Source: Eubacterium sp. | GTDB lineage: Bacteria > Bacillota > Clostridia > Lachnospirales > Lachnospiraceae | Assembly: GCA_017480495.1 (NCBI GenBank) | Contig: JAFVAQ010000003.1 | Location: 1-64,000 of the forward strand | DNA: 64,000 nucleotides | Direction of reading: 5' to 3' | Part shown: positions 8,246-18,064 of the stretch, piece after piece | Numbering within the stretch: the stretch's first letter is position 1 | Layout: each line of letters begins with the position of its first letter | The notes under the pieces: model-generated | The model's input: only the letters and a program-made list of their open reading frames with translations | Database searches by the model: none | What the model was told of the DNA's origin: nothing | Program-made: the position numbers and the translations under genes

Positions 8246-10345
8246 TTAGTTTACGCTGAAAAGCAGCTGACCGTAACTTGGGAATGGCCAGTCTCTCTGG
8301 GATGTAAGCATTTCTGCCTCATCAACAAACTTTCTAAGAGTATCCATAGCTGGAAGCATATCATCTCTAACGAATTCTGAAGACTCGAAAACATTTTCAA
8401 AAGTCTTAAAGGTAGCAAGCGCCTTCTCCAGAGCCTCTACCGCTTCAAGTATGCTATCTGTAAGCTCTGACAGTCTCTCCATAGTAGATACTTCGTAGTT
8501 AACCTTGATATTAGGGCTAACCTCTCTCATAAGAGAGGTAGTCTGAGCAAGTCTGAAGATATATCTCTCCATAGCTGGTAAGTAATTCTTTCTTACCATA
8601 TCTACCATTGTAAGTCCTTCGATATTAACTGTCTTCACATAGTTCTCAAGCATTATCTCGCATCTTGAATGAATCTCTGACTCAGTAAATACCTTGTGAC
8701 GAATAAGCATTTCCTTATTCTTCTCATCTAAAAGCCTTGGCATAGCATCTGCTGTAGTTCTAAGATTAGATAGACCTCTAACCTCTGTAGCTTCCTTTAT
8801 CCACTCTTCTCCATAACCATTTCCATCGAAAAGTATTCTCTGATGATCAGTTATAACTCTTCTGATAAGATCATGAAGAGCTGTCTGGAAGTCCTCTGCC
8901 TGCTCTAGTTCATCTGCATACTGACGAAGACTCTCTGCAACTGCAGAATTCAGCATAATGTTGCAGCAAGCGATACTGTTTGAAGAGCCGAGGGAACGGA
9001 ACTCGAATTTATTACCTGTGAAGGCAAATGGTGAAGTACGGTTTCTATCTGTTGTGTCACGGCTGAATCTTGGGAGTGCGTGTACACCCAGCTTCATCTT
9101 AACCTCTTCCTTGCCCTGATAAGAAGTATCATTCTTAATAGCTTCAAGTATTCCTGTAAGCTCTTCCCCTAGGAATACTGAAATGATAGCAGGAGGTGCC
9201 TCGTTTGCACCTAGTCTGTGGTCATTTCCAGCTGTAGCAACGGAAAGTCTCAGAAGATCTTGATAATCATCCACTGCCTGAATAACTGCACAAAGGAATA
9301 GAAGGAACTGTGCATTTTCATAAGGTGTCTCGCCTGGTGATAAAAGGTTGATTCCTGTATCTGTTGCGATAGACCAGTTGTTATGCTTACCAGAACCATT
9401 AACGCCCGCAAATGGCTTCTCGTGCAGCAGGCATTCCATGCCGTGCTTTGCAGCAACCTTCTTCATTATTTCCATAGTCAGCTGATTAGAATCAGTTGCT
9501 ATATTAGTTGTTGAATAAATAGGTGCCAGCTCGTGCTGAGCAGGGGCAACCTCGTTATGCTCTGTCTTTGCAAGTATACCGAGCTTCCAGAGTTCCTGAT
9601 TCAGGTCCTCCATGAACTCTGCAACTCTTGGCTTGATAACTCCGAAGTAATGGTCATCCATTTCCTGACCCTTTGGAGGCATAGCTCCGAAGAGAGTTCT
9701 ACCTGTATATTTAAGATCTGGTCTTCTAGCAAAAACCTGCTTATCTACTAGGAAATATTCCTGTTCTGCTCCTACACTTGTTTTAACATACTTAGCTTCT
9801 GTACCGAAGAGCTTAAGTATTCTCATAGCCTGTCTGTTGATTGCCTGCATAGATCTAAGAAGCGGGGTCTTCTTGTCTAATGCCTCTCCTGAATAAGAAC
9901 AGAAGGCTGTAGGTATGCAAAGTGTATGATCCTTTATAAATGCAAAGGAAGTTGGATCCCATGCTGTATATCCTCTAGCCTCAAAGGTAGCTCTCAGTCC
10001 ACCTGAAGGGAAGGAAGAAGCATCCGGCTCACCCTTGATGAGCTCCTTTCCAGAGAACTCCATAACCACACCACCATCAGCAGTTGGCTCTATGAAGCTG
10101 TCATGCTTCTCAGCAGTTACTCCTGTCAGAGGCTGGAACCAATGAGTATAATGTGTAGCACCATGCTCTATAGCCCAGTTCTTCATTTCCTCTGCAACTG
10201 CATCAGCTACATTTTCATCCAGCTTAACATTCTCGTCGATAGTTTTCTTGAGGGAAGCATATACTTCCTCCGAGAGTCTTGCTCTCATCTCTCTGTCGTC
10301 AAAGACAAGGGAACCGAAAAGCTCCGATATGTTTGTTTTATCCAT
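8246..10345 (-). CDS. glnN: Type III glutamine synthetase
   Basis: Makes glutamine from glutamate, ammonia and ATP. The 699-residue length fits the GSIII (GlnN) family (~700-730) and not GlnA (~450). Visible family blocks are [73 protein letters not shown] and the GSIII-specific helical C-terminus. Catalytic Glu and His residues in these motifs look intact. Start: ATG 10345 with AGGAGAG seven bases upstream. It stands alone between a terminator and the divergent TIR gene. I see no GlnB/GlnK, GlnR or ammonium transporter nearby, and no regulatory site I can name in the 260-base divergent region. Confidence 0.97.
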   Translation of the reverse strand: MDKTNISELFGSLVFDDREMRARLSEEVYASLKKTIDENVKLDENVADAVAEEMKNWAIEHGATHYTHWFQPLTGVTAEKHDSFIEPTADGGVVMEFSGKELIKGEPDASSFPSGGLRATFEARGYTAWDPTSFAFIKDHTLCIPTAFCSYSGEALDKKTPLLRSMQAINRQAMRILKLFGTEAKYVKTSVGAEQEYFLVDKQVFARRPDLKYTGRTLFGAMPPKGQEMDDHYFGVIKPRVAEFMEDLNQELWKLGILAKTEHNEVAPAQHELAPIYSTTNIATDSNQLTMEIMKKVAAKHGMECLLHEKPFAGVNGSGKHNNWSIATDTGINLLSPGETPYENAQFLLFLCAVIQAVDDYQDLLRLSVATAGNDHRLGANEAPPAIISVFLGEELTGILEAIKNDTSYQGKEEVKMKLGVHALPRFSRDTTDRNRTSPFAFTGNKFEFRSLGSSNSIACCNIMLNSAVAESLRQYADELEQAEDFQTALHDLIRRVITDHQRILFDGNGYGEEWIKEATEVRGLSNLRTTADAMPRLLDEKNKEMLIRHKVFTESEIHSRCEIMLENYVKTVNIEGLTMVDMVRKNYLPAMERYIFRLAQTTSLMREVSPNIKVNYEVSTMERLSELTDSILEAVEALEKALATFKTFENVFESSEFVRDDMLPAMDTLRKFVDEAEMLTSQRDWPFPSYGQLLFSVN

Positions 10346-10512
10346 ATATTTCTCTCCTTTTCAAAACATTCTTAAGTTTACCATCAACATTTGAAGTGTT
10401 CAACCCCTTACAGACTTAATATTTTAAGGATATGTGGCACTTCACTTAAGAATTTAAGAAAAATACTTACAAGAGAGCCTTTACATACCATTAATTATTT
10501 CATAAAATGATA

Positions 10513-10597
10513 AAGTATCATATTTATATATGGTTATATAAGGTTAAGTATCATATTTATATATGGTTATATAAGGTTAAGTATCACATTTATATGG
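10513..10597 (+). repeat. 33-bp tandem repeat, 2.6 copies, in the TIR gene leader
   Basis: A 33-base unit beginning AAGTATCATATTTATATATG occurs at 10513-10545 and 10546-10578 as identical copies, with a partial third copy from 10579 that diverges into the ribosome site. It is extremely A+T-rich and includes TATATAAGG and TATATATGG segments usable as -10 elements. Because 33 is divisible by three, the repeat can be read as an 11-residue peptide repeat in frame with the TIR protein, but that extension lacks a ribosome site, so I regard it as untranslated leader or promoter. Confidence 0.85.
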
Positions 10598-10605
10598 GGG
10601 TCAAA

Positions 10606-13600
10606 ATGATAGATCATTATAATGCATTTATTTCTTATAAACATGCGCCGGAGGATAACCGAGTTGCCGAGGCTGTTCAAAAGGGACTCGAACGTTTCCA
10701 CATTCCAAAGAAGATTCAGAAGAAAACCGGAATGAAAAGAATCCAGCGTGTATTCAGAGATAAGGACGAGCTTCCTATCACAAGTAATCTATCTGGCACT
10801 ATTGCGTATGCACTGGAGCACTCAGACTATCTGATAGTTATCTGTTCCACTAATACCAAGGAATCTATGTGGGTGCCTCGCGAGATAGAATATTTCCTAC
10901 GTAATCACACTAAACAACAAATACTTACAGTTCTTGTAAATGGTGAGCCTAACGAGGTTATCCCTCCTATGCTCCAATACGAGGACCGTGTATATAATGG
11001 TGCACAGGGACAGCAGATGTTCAGATTCCCTCTGGAACCACTTTCCTGCGACTACAGACTTCCTATGAGAAAGGCCAATCACGTCGAGCTACCTAGACTC
11101 GCCAGCTGCCTGATTGGATGCTCCTATGATGAGCTGATGAACAGACGTAGGCAGTACAAGATGCAGCGTATGGCACTCGGCTTTGCCGGAGCCCTTGCTA
11201 TACTTCTCGGTTTCAGTGGATATATGGCTTACAGTAGATATAAGATTCATAAGACCTATCTTGAATCCCTGAGAAATCAGTCAAAATATCTCGCAAATGA
11301 ATCTGAGAAGCTGTTAGATGAGGAGCAGCGAATCTCAGCTATTCAGCTGGCGCTCGAAGCTATGCCGAAGGATGAAAAGGATGACAGACCTGTCACCCCG
11401 GATGCTATCAGCGCTCTAAATGCCGCAACCCTTGCATATGTTTCTGAGTCAACTTCTAACATCAATGCTGAATGGAATTATCAGCTTCCTAATACTGTTA
11501 ATAAGTTCTATGTATCTCCAGAAACAAACACCTTAGCGGCTCTGGATAATTCCGGAATACTAATCGTATGGAATACTGCTAGCCATGAAGAAATTCTTCA
11601 TCTAGAATCAAAAGATCAGAAAATCAGCGGTATCCTCTACTTAGATAACGACACACTCCTTGAATGGAATTATGAAACCGCCACAGCATACAATCTAAAA
11701 ACCGGAAAAGAGAAATGGACATATACCTTTGAGGAAAGCTATTCCAGTGCAGATTCCTTTATTGTCTCTGACAAGTATCTATATATCCTGCTCAATAGCG
11801 GCAATCTCGCTAAAATAAATACAACAGATGGAAATGTAGAAAAGAACATCAAGCTGGATATGGGTAAAAACGAAGGAATAACTCTAAATAATATGACTAT
11901 TTCTCCGGATGGCACCAAAATTGCATTTTCTGGTTTTATAGATTGGGAAACCTACGCTGTTGGAATAATCGATTTGAACTCCGGCAAAGTATCTTTTACT
12001 GATTCAACAGAGGATATGATCAGAGATGTTGCCTTCGCAGATGATAACAACGTGGTGGTAGCTTTTTCCAAGGACTATATGAACAGTAGTATGTCCTTTG
12101 GAAATAATTCCATACTATCTGCTGATCATTCAGATATCAAATGTCTGAAGACAAGTGACCTCAGTGAAGTATGGTCTGCCGACTTTATATGTAACGATGT
12201 AATGGTCCAAAGTGGTTTCCTGCCACTACCTGAAACAAAGTCAGTTTGTTACTTCTGCGGTAATATTGCTACCACCTATGACACAAAGACAGGAGAAGTT
12301 AAGTACGAAAATAATACAAATGATTCAATAATAGATGCCAGCGATAGAGATGGCGATGGAGTTCCTATTTATATAACAGAAGATGGAGGTCTAGCTTATC
12401 CTGCCTCAGAAGAGGATGATAGTGTAGCTTACACCAAGTATCTGACTGATAATATATCAAAGGCTATAGTAAATAATGGAGTCTTTGTAAACAAACAGAT
12501 GACTAGCGAAATCATTTACTATGGAACGGATGTATATGATAAGTCCTGGAAGGAAATAAAAGAAGGAATAACTCTGAGCCACATTTTCAATGACACCTAT
12601 ATGGATGAAACTGTACTAGCCATTATCACCTCAGAAAATGATAAACCTGGACTTCTGGCTTATAATCTTGAAGATCCTTCAAAGATTCATCAGCTAGAGT
12701 TAGACGGTGATTCCGCCTATAACTTTGATATACTTGGCACCTACGAGGGTAAGCTTTACATAGCTAATTCCTCCAGTGGCAGTTACAATCTGATAACTGT
12801 AAATATGGCAACTGGAGATATGGATTCTATTGATATATTTGCAACCTATAATTCTCCTGATAAGGCAGCTTCCTTCTCAAATGGAAAGCTGACATACGCC
12901 TACAGTAAGGAATACCAAGACAACTACGTTGTAGTACAAAGTATCAAAAATAACAAAACCAAGGAGTTTCAACTTCCAACTGAAGATCTCTCTCCAACAA
13001 TGGCTCCAAAGTATTTTGAAAATAGTAATTTAATATTTTATGCCGACGAAGAAGGAGATTATTTCATAAATGCTAAGAGCGGCAAGATTCAGGAAATAGG
13101 ACTCCCGGTATCCTGGATAGGTACAAGTATTATTGCCGCCAGCAGTGATGAGAAGAGCTTTGCTATATCTGATAAATCTCAGATACAGCTTGTGACACCT
13201 GATGGAAGTACCAAGTTCACTATAGCCTGTCCTGGTGTAGAACCTATTGGAATGGCCTTCTATAAACCGAAAAAATCAAAAGAAGAACTGCTTCTTGTCG
13301 CATACAACGATGGAACATTTTATAGATACTCCGCTACTACCGGGGACCTAAAAGGTAAATCAGAGATTTCCTCTTACTATGGAGGCTCAGATTCCGCCGA
13401 GTTCATATTCAGTGAAGAAGATTCTAATCTATATATCCAATCAGAGGATCTTACAAATATAATAGATTTGGAGAGCTGGACGGAAACAACTTATATAGAG
13501 CGCTGCTTCGGATACCACAGAAAAACCGATAGATTTTTAACCTATTCAAATCCTTCTTATGAAGTATATAAGATTGGTTATTATGATAGATATTCAAATG

Positions 13601-13692
13601 AAGAGCTCGTCGAAAAAGCAAAAGAAATAACTGGTGGAACTGAGCTGTCAGAGGAGCTTAAAACCAGATATGGTCTTTCAGACGAGGACTAA
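10606..13692 (+). CDS. TIR domain protein with one membrane helix and beta-propeller C-terminus
   Basis: 1028 residues from ATG 10606, which has GGGGG five bases upstream; the open frame extends upstream to 10507 only through the tandem repeats. Residues 5-~105 are a TIR domain (YNAFISYKHAPED, VFRDKDELP, YLIVICSTNTKES) with MWVPREIEYF, where Glu93 matches the catalytic Glu of NAD-cleaving TIR enzymes. Residues 189-209 (LGFAGALAILLGFSGYMAY) form one membrane helix, so TIR should face the cytoplasm with the rest outside or the reverse. Residues ~215-270 are helical and resemble the segment before WD40 repeats in STAND-type proteins (LLDEEQRISAIQLALEAMP). From ~290 to the end are repeated beta strands typical of a WD40/PQQ-like propeller. 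It could be a signalling or defence sensor, but no partner gene is adjacent. Confidence 0.88.
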   Translation: MIDHYNAFISYKHAPEDNRVAEAVQKGLERFHIPKKIQKKTGMKRIQRVFRDKDELPITSNLSGTIAYALEHSDYLIVICSTNTKESMWVPREIEYFLRNHTKQQILTVLVNGEPNEVIPPMLQYEDRVYNGAQGQQMFRFPLEPLSCDYRLPMRKANHVELPRLASCLIGCSYDELMNRRRQYKMQRMALGFAGALAILLGFSGYMAYSRYKIHKTYLESLRNQSKYLANESEKLLDEEQRISAIQLALEAMPKDEKDDRPVTPDAISALNAATLAYVSESTSNINAEWNYQLPNTVNKFYVSPETNTLAALDNSGILIVWNTASHEEILHLESKDQKISGILYLDNDTLLEWNYETATAYNLKTGKEKWTYTFEESYSSADSFIVSDKYLYILLNSGNLAKINTTDGNVEKNIKLDMGKNEGITLNNMTISPDGTKIAFSGFIDWETYAVGIIDLNSGKVSFTDSTEDMIRDVAFADDNNVVVAFSKDYMNSSMSFGNNSILSADHSDIKCLKTSDLSEVWSADFICNDVMVQSGFLPLPETKSVCYFCGNIATTYDTKTGEVKYENNTNDSIIDASDRDGDGVPIYITEDGGLAYPASEEDDSVAYTKYLTDNISKAIVNNGVFVNKQMTSEIIYYGTDVYDKSWKEIKEGITLSHIFNDTYMDETVLAIITSENDKPGLLAYNLEDPSKIHQLELDGDSAYNFDILGTYEGKLYIANSSSGSYNLITVNMATGDMDSIDIFATYNSPDKAASFSNGKLTYAYSKEYQDNYVVVQSIKNNKTKEFQLPTEDLSPTMAPKYFENSNLIFYADEEGDYFINAKSGKIQEIGLPVSWIGTSIIAASSDEKSFAISDKSQIQLVTPDGSTKFTIACPGVEPIGMAFYKPKKSKEELLLVAYNDGTFYRYSATTGDLKGKSEISSYYGGSDSAEFIFSEEDSNLYIQSEDLTNIIDLESWTETTYIERCFGYHRKTDRFLTYSNPSYEVYKIGYYDRYSNEELVEKAKEITGGTELSEELKTRYGLSDED

Positions 13693-13716
13693 AACAGGTA
13701 TTATAATTCCAACAAA

Positions 13717-13744
13717 TAAGCTGCCGTTTGTAAACGGCAGCTTA
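13717..13744. terminator. Bidirectional intrinsic terminator
   Basis: TAAGCTGCCGTTT pairs with AAACGGCAGCTTA around a two-base loop. On the plus strand the stem is followed by CTTTTTTCTT, ending the TIR transcript; on the minus strand it is followed by TTTGTTGG, just past the DHH gene stop at 13753. Confidence 0.88.
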
Positions 13745-13752
13745 CTTTTTTC

Positions 13753-15261
13753 TTACTCCTCTACTTCTTTATAAAGCTGATCAAATAGTCTTCCGTTGAT
13801 GATATATATATCATGTGGATCGTCCTCACGGACTGCTATATAATCTCCAGGATTTCCGGAATAATATTTCTCCATATCCCACATAGTAAAGAGCTTCACG
13901 CAGCGAGTAAGTGGTTTAGCATATATTCTCGACTGACCTGTGCTGATAACTCCCTTAGCATATTCCAGTACATTCTTTGTCTCACCTGTGAAGATATCCT
14001 TGATGCTAGGCTCATATTCAAAGGTTCTATCATAAGGTTTATCAGAAGGCTTATAGCTACTCTCCAGCTTCTCCTTCGTTATCGGATAAACTTCCCCTTC
14101 TATACCTATCATCAGATATTTATCCTCGTCTAGTCTGATGTTAACATCGCCCTCAAGAGTACGTATTTCTACCATAGTATTGAGTGGAAATACATCTGTA
14201 AGCTTTACATATCCAAGTAACTGTGGTTGCTTATCATACTTCTTCATTTCAGAAGTGTCCAGCACAGTATCCTTTGCATAGATGATTTCATACATATCAA
14301 AGTATTCATCTATTCTTTTAGTGAATAGTTCATCTGCTTTCTGCTTTGGATCGTCTCCTGGCGACTCGATCAGTTTCTCTGGCATAAGGTTACCCCCTGC
14401 CTTGGTGATATGACCGCCGCCACCACCATAGCCCTTAGCTACGAAGGCGGCCAGCTCATTTGCGTGAACCTCCTTCACGCAGCTTCTGACAGAATACTTA
14501 ACCTCGAGATCACTGACATAGTAAGCAAGACAAACATTTACTCCAATTGTCTCCATTACGAAGTCACTGATAACACCGAGGATATTTGGATCACATTTAT
14601 CTGCACGGATAATCAGATATTTATTCTTAGGAAAATATTCATAGTCAAGAATAGCTTTACCTGTAATTTTGAGCTCATCAAGAGATATATTTGAGGTAGC
14701 CATTTCTTTTACTATACTGCTAATTATCTGCAGGTTATCACGCATATCTCTATCGAGAGGATGTGATACCTCAGACATTCTATTGGTATCTGTATATAGT
14801 CCATAATAAAGAGCCGTAGACAGAAGCATATTTTCTGTAACATCGAGTCCCTCACTCCTTATCATATCCCACAGAATAGTGGCGCAGCTTCCTATATTAC
14901 TTCTTACCTCTGACAGTTCAGGAAGAGAAACCGTCACCTGATGATGATCTATTATCGCGATATTCTGCGCTCTGGTTGGAGTTACATTTGTATTGCCATA
15001 CTGACAGTCCACTGTTACGAGAAGCTCTGGATTATCGTCGAAATCGGGTTCGTAGGTAACAGGAATATCCAGCTCGTCCATCATTATCAGAAGATTGCTC
15101 TTCTGTATCTTATTTTTTCCACGATAGATGAATCTAGGAGTCTTTCCATTCTTGCATAGGTACCAGGAAAGCGCATATCCAGAGGACAGTGCATCTGCAT
15201 CCGGATTATCATGACATTGTATTACTATATCATCGTATTTTAGTAATTCACTAAGTTTCAT
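13753..15261 (-). CDS. DHH family phosphoesterase with C-terminal extension
   Basis: DHH/DHHA1 phosphoesterase, 502 residues. NPDADAL near residue 20 and IIDHHQV near residue 108 supply the metal ligands, and GYGGGGGHITKAGG near residue 290 is the DHHA1 substrate site. The family includes NrnA-like nanoRNA and pApA hydrolases and GdpP-type cyclic-dinucleotide phosphodiesterases; without GdpP membrane or GGDEF parts an NrnA-like role is more likely. About 180 residues beyond DHHA1 form an extra domain (LLGYVKLTDVFPLN, GDYIAVREDDPHDIYI) not found in the ~320-residue NrnA proteins, function unknown. I choose ATG 15261, with AGAGGAGG six bases upstream, over a codon seven residues earlier. Its ribosome site overlaps the end of the upstream symporter gene, so the two are an operon. 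Confidence 0.87.
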   Translation of the reverse strand: MKLSELLKYDDIVIQCHDNPDADALSSGYALSWYLCKNGKTPRFIYRGKNKIQKSNLLIMMDELDIPVTYEPDFDDNPELLVTVDCQYGNTNVTPTRAQNIAIIDHHQVTVSLPELSEVRSNIGSCATILWDMIRSEGLDVTENMLLSTALYYGLYTDTNRMSEVSHPLDRDMRDNLQIISSIVKEMATSNISLDELKITGKAILDYEYFPKNKYLIIRADKCDPNILGVISDFVMETIGVNVCLAYYVSDLEVKYSVRSCVKEVHANELAAFVAKGYGGGGGHITKAGGNLMPEKLIESPGDDPKQKADELFTKRIDEYFDMYEIIYAKDTVLDTSEMKKYDKQPQLLGYVKLTDVFPLNTMVEIRTLEGDVNIRLDEDKYLMIGIEGEVYPITKEKLESSYKPSDKPYDRTFEYEPSIKDIFTGETKNVLEYAKGVISTGQSRIYAKPLTRCVKLFTMWDMEKYYSGNPGDYIAVREDDPHDIYIINGRLFDQLYKEVEE

Positions 15262-15272
15262 TGGTTCCTCCT

Positions 15273-16682
15273 CTATTTCCAATAATCAAGTTCTTCTTCA
15301 TTTAAACCTATATCAGACGCCTTAAATACCGGCGTTTTACCTTCTTTTCTCTGTTTCTCATAATCCTTAAGTGTATCTATCGCTATCTTTCCAAGCAGCA
15401 TACAGGTAGGAAGATTGATGAGGGTCATTCCACCCATTGTTATATCCGCTGCAGCCCAGGCCGCATTCATCGGAATAAGTGCTCCCAGAAGTACTACCAC
15501 TGTACAACCGATATGGAAGCATCTCATAAATAGCTTAGAAGGCTCCTTCTTATGATTAAGGAAAATGAGTGCATTATCAACATAGAATAGATTTCCTAAA
15601 AGAGTTGTAAATGCAAACAGTACCATGGAGACCGTGATAAAGGTCGGACCAATCTTTCCAAAGACAGTTGATATAGCATTCTGTACATATGGAGCTCCTG
15701 AAACTGCTTCGCTTCTTTCAACTCCACTCGCGAGACACATAAGTGCTGTAGCTGTACATAGAAGAAGTGTATCTATATAAACTGAAAGTGTCTGAACCAG
15801 TCCCTGCTTAGCTGGATGACTAACCTTTGCAGAAGCAGAGGCATTTGGTGCAGAACCAACACCGGCCTCATTTGAATATAGGCCTCTCTTAATACCGTAG
15901 ATCATACAAGAGCCTGCGACTCCTCCTAGTATAGACTTGAAATCAAAAGCATCCTTGAAAATGTATACAAACATTGATGGAATATTCTTTATATGAAACA
16001 GAATAACAATAAGGGAAATGATTACATAAGCAACGCCCATAACTGGAACAATAACACTCGTAATCTTTACTATTCTCTTACCTCCTCCTAGCAGGCAGTA
16101 ACCTGTAAGAACTGCAAGAATTCCACCTACTATTAATGGTGTCCATTTCTCATCATAGAAGGAATAAACCGCAAATGTAGACTGAAGATTATAAGAACAT
16201 AGCAGATTAAATCCGACCGCATAGGTTGCAATTAAGAATACACAGAAAAGACCCGCAAGAAATGGAGCATGCAGAGCTCTCTCTATATAGTAAGCAGGTC
16301 CACCATAACTCTGTCCATCGGAATTCTTTCTCTTATATATCTGAGCCAGTGTACTCTCAACAAATGCAGAGGAGGCTCCAATGATACACATAATCCACAT
16401 CCAGAAGCAGGCTCCTGGACCTCCAAGACATATAGCCGTTGAAACTCCTACGATATTACCTGTACCAACGCGTGAAGCTGTAGATACAAGCATAGCCTGA
16501 AGCGAAGAAACATTTTTCTTATCTGAAGGTGGTTCTTTAAGTAATCTGATGGATTCCGGGAAAAGTCTTATCTGAACTCCCTTTGTGAGAACTGTGAAAT
16601 AGATTCCGGCCAGCGCCATCACTATTATAAGAATAGGATAGTACATTATACTATCAATACTATCTAAGATTTCTGTGATCAT
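15273..16682 (-). CDS. AGCS family sodium:alanine/amino-acid symporter
   Basis: Sodium-coupled importer of alanine, glycine or a related amino acid, 469 residues with about eleven membrane helices. Family motifs include VGTGNIVGVSTAICLGGPGACFWMW near residue 75, the GGPAYYIE segment, and GLYSNEAGVGSAPNASASA near residue 270. Start ATG 16682 is preceded by GGAGAGAGGG. It is the first gene of an operon with the DHH phosphoesterase. A second AGCS member lies at 58531-60102; the two differ in length and sequence, so they are not a recent duplication. Confidence 0.93.
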   Translation of the reverse strand: MITEILDSIDSIMYYPILIIVMALAGIYFTVLTKGVQIRLFPESIRLLKEPPSDKKNVSSLQAMLVSTASRVGTGNIVGVSTAICLGGPGACFWMWIMCIIGASSAFVESTLAQIYKRKNSDGQSYGGPAYYIERALHAPFLAGLFCVFLIATYAVGFNLLCSYNLQSTFAVYSFYDEKWTPLIVGGILAVLTGYCLLGGGKRIVKITSVIVPVMGVAYVIISLIVILFHIKNIPSMFVYIFKDAFDFKSILGGVAGSCMIYGIKRGLYSNEAGVGSAPNASASAKVSHPAKQGLVQTLSVYIDTLLLCTATALMCLASGVERSEAVSGAPYVQNAISTVFGKIGPTFITVSMVLFAFTTLLGNLFYVDNALIFLNHKKEPSKLFMRCFHIGCTVVVLLGALIPMNAAWAAADITMGGMTLINLPTCMLLGKIAIDTLKDYEKQRKEGKTPVFKASDIGLNEEELDYWK

Positions 16683-16770
16683 ACCCTCTCTCCATTTTTG
16701 TATTTTGTAACCTAGTAATTCATTGTAACATATTTCGCCTTTTTATAATAGCAAAAACGCCCATATCTAA

Positions 16771-16799
16771 TTGTTACAGATATTAAATAATGATATACT
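16771..16799 (+). promoter_or_regulatory. Promoter for the aldo/keto reductase gene
   Basis: TTGTTA (16771-16776) and TATACT (16794-16799) are separated by 17 bases and lie 72 bases upstream of the ATG at 16871. AAAGGAG follows at 16859-16865. Confidence 0.6.
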
Positions 16800-16870
16800 T
16801 TAAGAGTACCATGTTGATTTAATTCATTATATTTTTTGAATTATATGCATTTCGATCAAAGGAGTTTTAT

Positions 16871-18064
16871 ATGCAGTACAGAAATGATAAAAATGGTAAC
16901 AAATTATCAGTCCTTGGATTTGGATGTATGCGCTTTACTAAAAAGGGCAACTCCATTGATATCGACAAAGCTGAGAAAGAAATAATGGCCGCCTACAAGG
17001 CTGGCGTTAATTACTTCGATACCGCTTACATATATCCCGGCAGCGAGGCCGCGCTCGGAGAGATACTAGAGAGAAATGGCATAAGGGACAAAGTAAATAT
17101 CGCCACTAAGCTACCCCAGTACCTTATCAAGAAGAGTAAGGGAATAGATAAGTATTGGGAGGAAGAGCTCTCCCGTCTTAGAACAGATCACGTAGACTAC
17201 TATCTGATGCATCATCTCACAGATCTAGATATGTGGGAGTCCCTCAAGTCTCTTGGAATAAAGGAATGGATAGATAATAAGAAGGCAAGTGGACAGATCA
17301 GAAATATAGGTTTCTCCTTCCACGGTAATACGGATAGCTTCATCAAGATACTAAATGACTATGACTGGGATTTCTGCCAGGTACAGTATAATTATCTGGA
17401 CGAAGTTACACAGGCTGGTAAAAAGGGTGTACAAGCTGCTGCCGATAAGGGAATACCTGTTGTTATAATGGAACCCCTTCGTGGAGGCAAGCTCGTAAAT
17501 ATGCTTCCTGATAAAGCAAGAAAACTCTTCGAGGCAGACTCCCACGGATGGACCCCTGCAGAGTGGGCTTTCAGATGGCTCTGGAACCAACCAGAGGTAA
17601 CAGTAGTTCTGTCAGGTATGAATTCTCTGGAAATGGTGGAAGAAAACTGCAAGACTGCTGACAGCATGGAGGCAGGCAGCTTCACAGAAGCAGACTTCGA
17701 ACTACTAGATAATGTTAAGAAGGCAATTCAAGAAAAGGAAAAGGTAGGCTGTACTGGATGCAGATATTGTATGCCTTGTCCTAAGGGAGTAGATATACCT
17801 GGAACCTTCGCCAGCTATAACTATATGTATACAGAGGGCAAGAGTGCCGGAAGATTCCAATATGCTCAGGCCGTAAGCCTTACCAAAGAGCCCTGCTTTG
17901 CCTCTCAATGTGTAGGCTGCGGTAAGTGTGAGCAGCACTGTCCACAGAGTATACCTATCAGAGAAAAATTAAAAGAAGCGGACAAAAAGCTTCGTCCGCT
18001 CCCATATAAAATCGGTATTAATCTCGCTAGAAAATATATGTTTAAGAAGGGGAAGAAAAAATAG
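16871..18064 (+). CDS. Aldo/keto reductase with C-terminal 4Fe-4S domain
   Basis: Predicted NAD(P)H- or ferredoxin-linked carbonyl oxidoreductase, 397 residues. Residues 1-~285 are the aldo/keto reductase barrel with the catalytic Asp/Tyr pair in YFDTAYIYP, the Lys region IATKLP and the His in LMHHL. The C-terminus holds two cysteine clusters: CTGCRYCMPCP near residue 295 and CVGCGKCEQHCP near residue 350, each fit to bind 4Fe-4S. Substrate unknown. A second gene of the same architecture is at 53924-55042. AAAGGAG precedes the ATG. The last 23 bases overlap the convergent metH gene. Confidence 0.92.
   Translation: MQYRNDKNGNKLSVLGFGCMRFTKKGNSIDIDKAEKEIMAAYKAGVNYFDTAYIYPGSEAALGEILERNGIRDKVNIATKLPQYLIKKSKGIDKYWEEELSRLRTDHVDYYLMHHLTDLDMWESLKSLGIKEWIDNKKASGQIRNIGFSFHGNTDSFIKILNDYDWDFCQVQYNYLDEVTQAGKKGVQAAADKGIPVVIMEPLRGGKLVNMLPDKARKLFEADSHGWTPAEWAFRWLWNQPEVTVVLSGMNSLEMVEENCKTADSMEAGSFTEADFELLDNVKKAIQEKEKVGCTGCRYCMPCPKGVDIPGTFASYNYMYTEGKSAGRFQYAQAVSLTKEPCFASQCVGCGKCEQHCPQSIPIREKLKEADKKLRPLPYKIGINLARKYMFKKGKKK

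Noticed and set aside
8095..8246. Nitrogen-fixation cluster because of the NifU-like gene beside glutamine synthetase
   Set aside because: No nifHDK, nifS or ammonium-regulation genes are in the window, and a terminator separates glnN from the NifU-like gene.
10507..10605. N-terminal extension of the TIR protein through the 33-bp repeats
   Set aside because: It consists of a repeated YHIYIWLYKVK-like peptide from the tandem DNA repeat, has no ribosome site, and the downstream ATG has GGGGG at proper spacing.
10606..13692. TIR gene as part of a Thoeris or similar multi-gene defence operon
   Set aside because: Neighbours are glnN and a DHH phosphoesterase, and each side is closed by its own terminator or promoter. 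No effector partner is visible.
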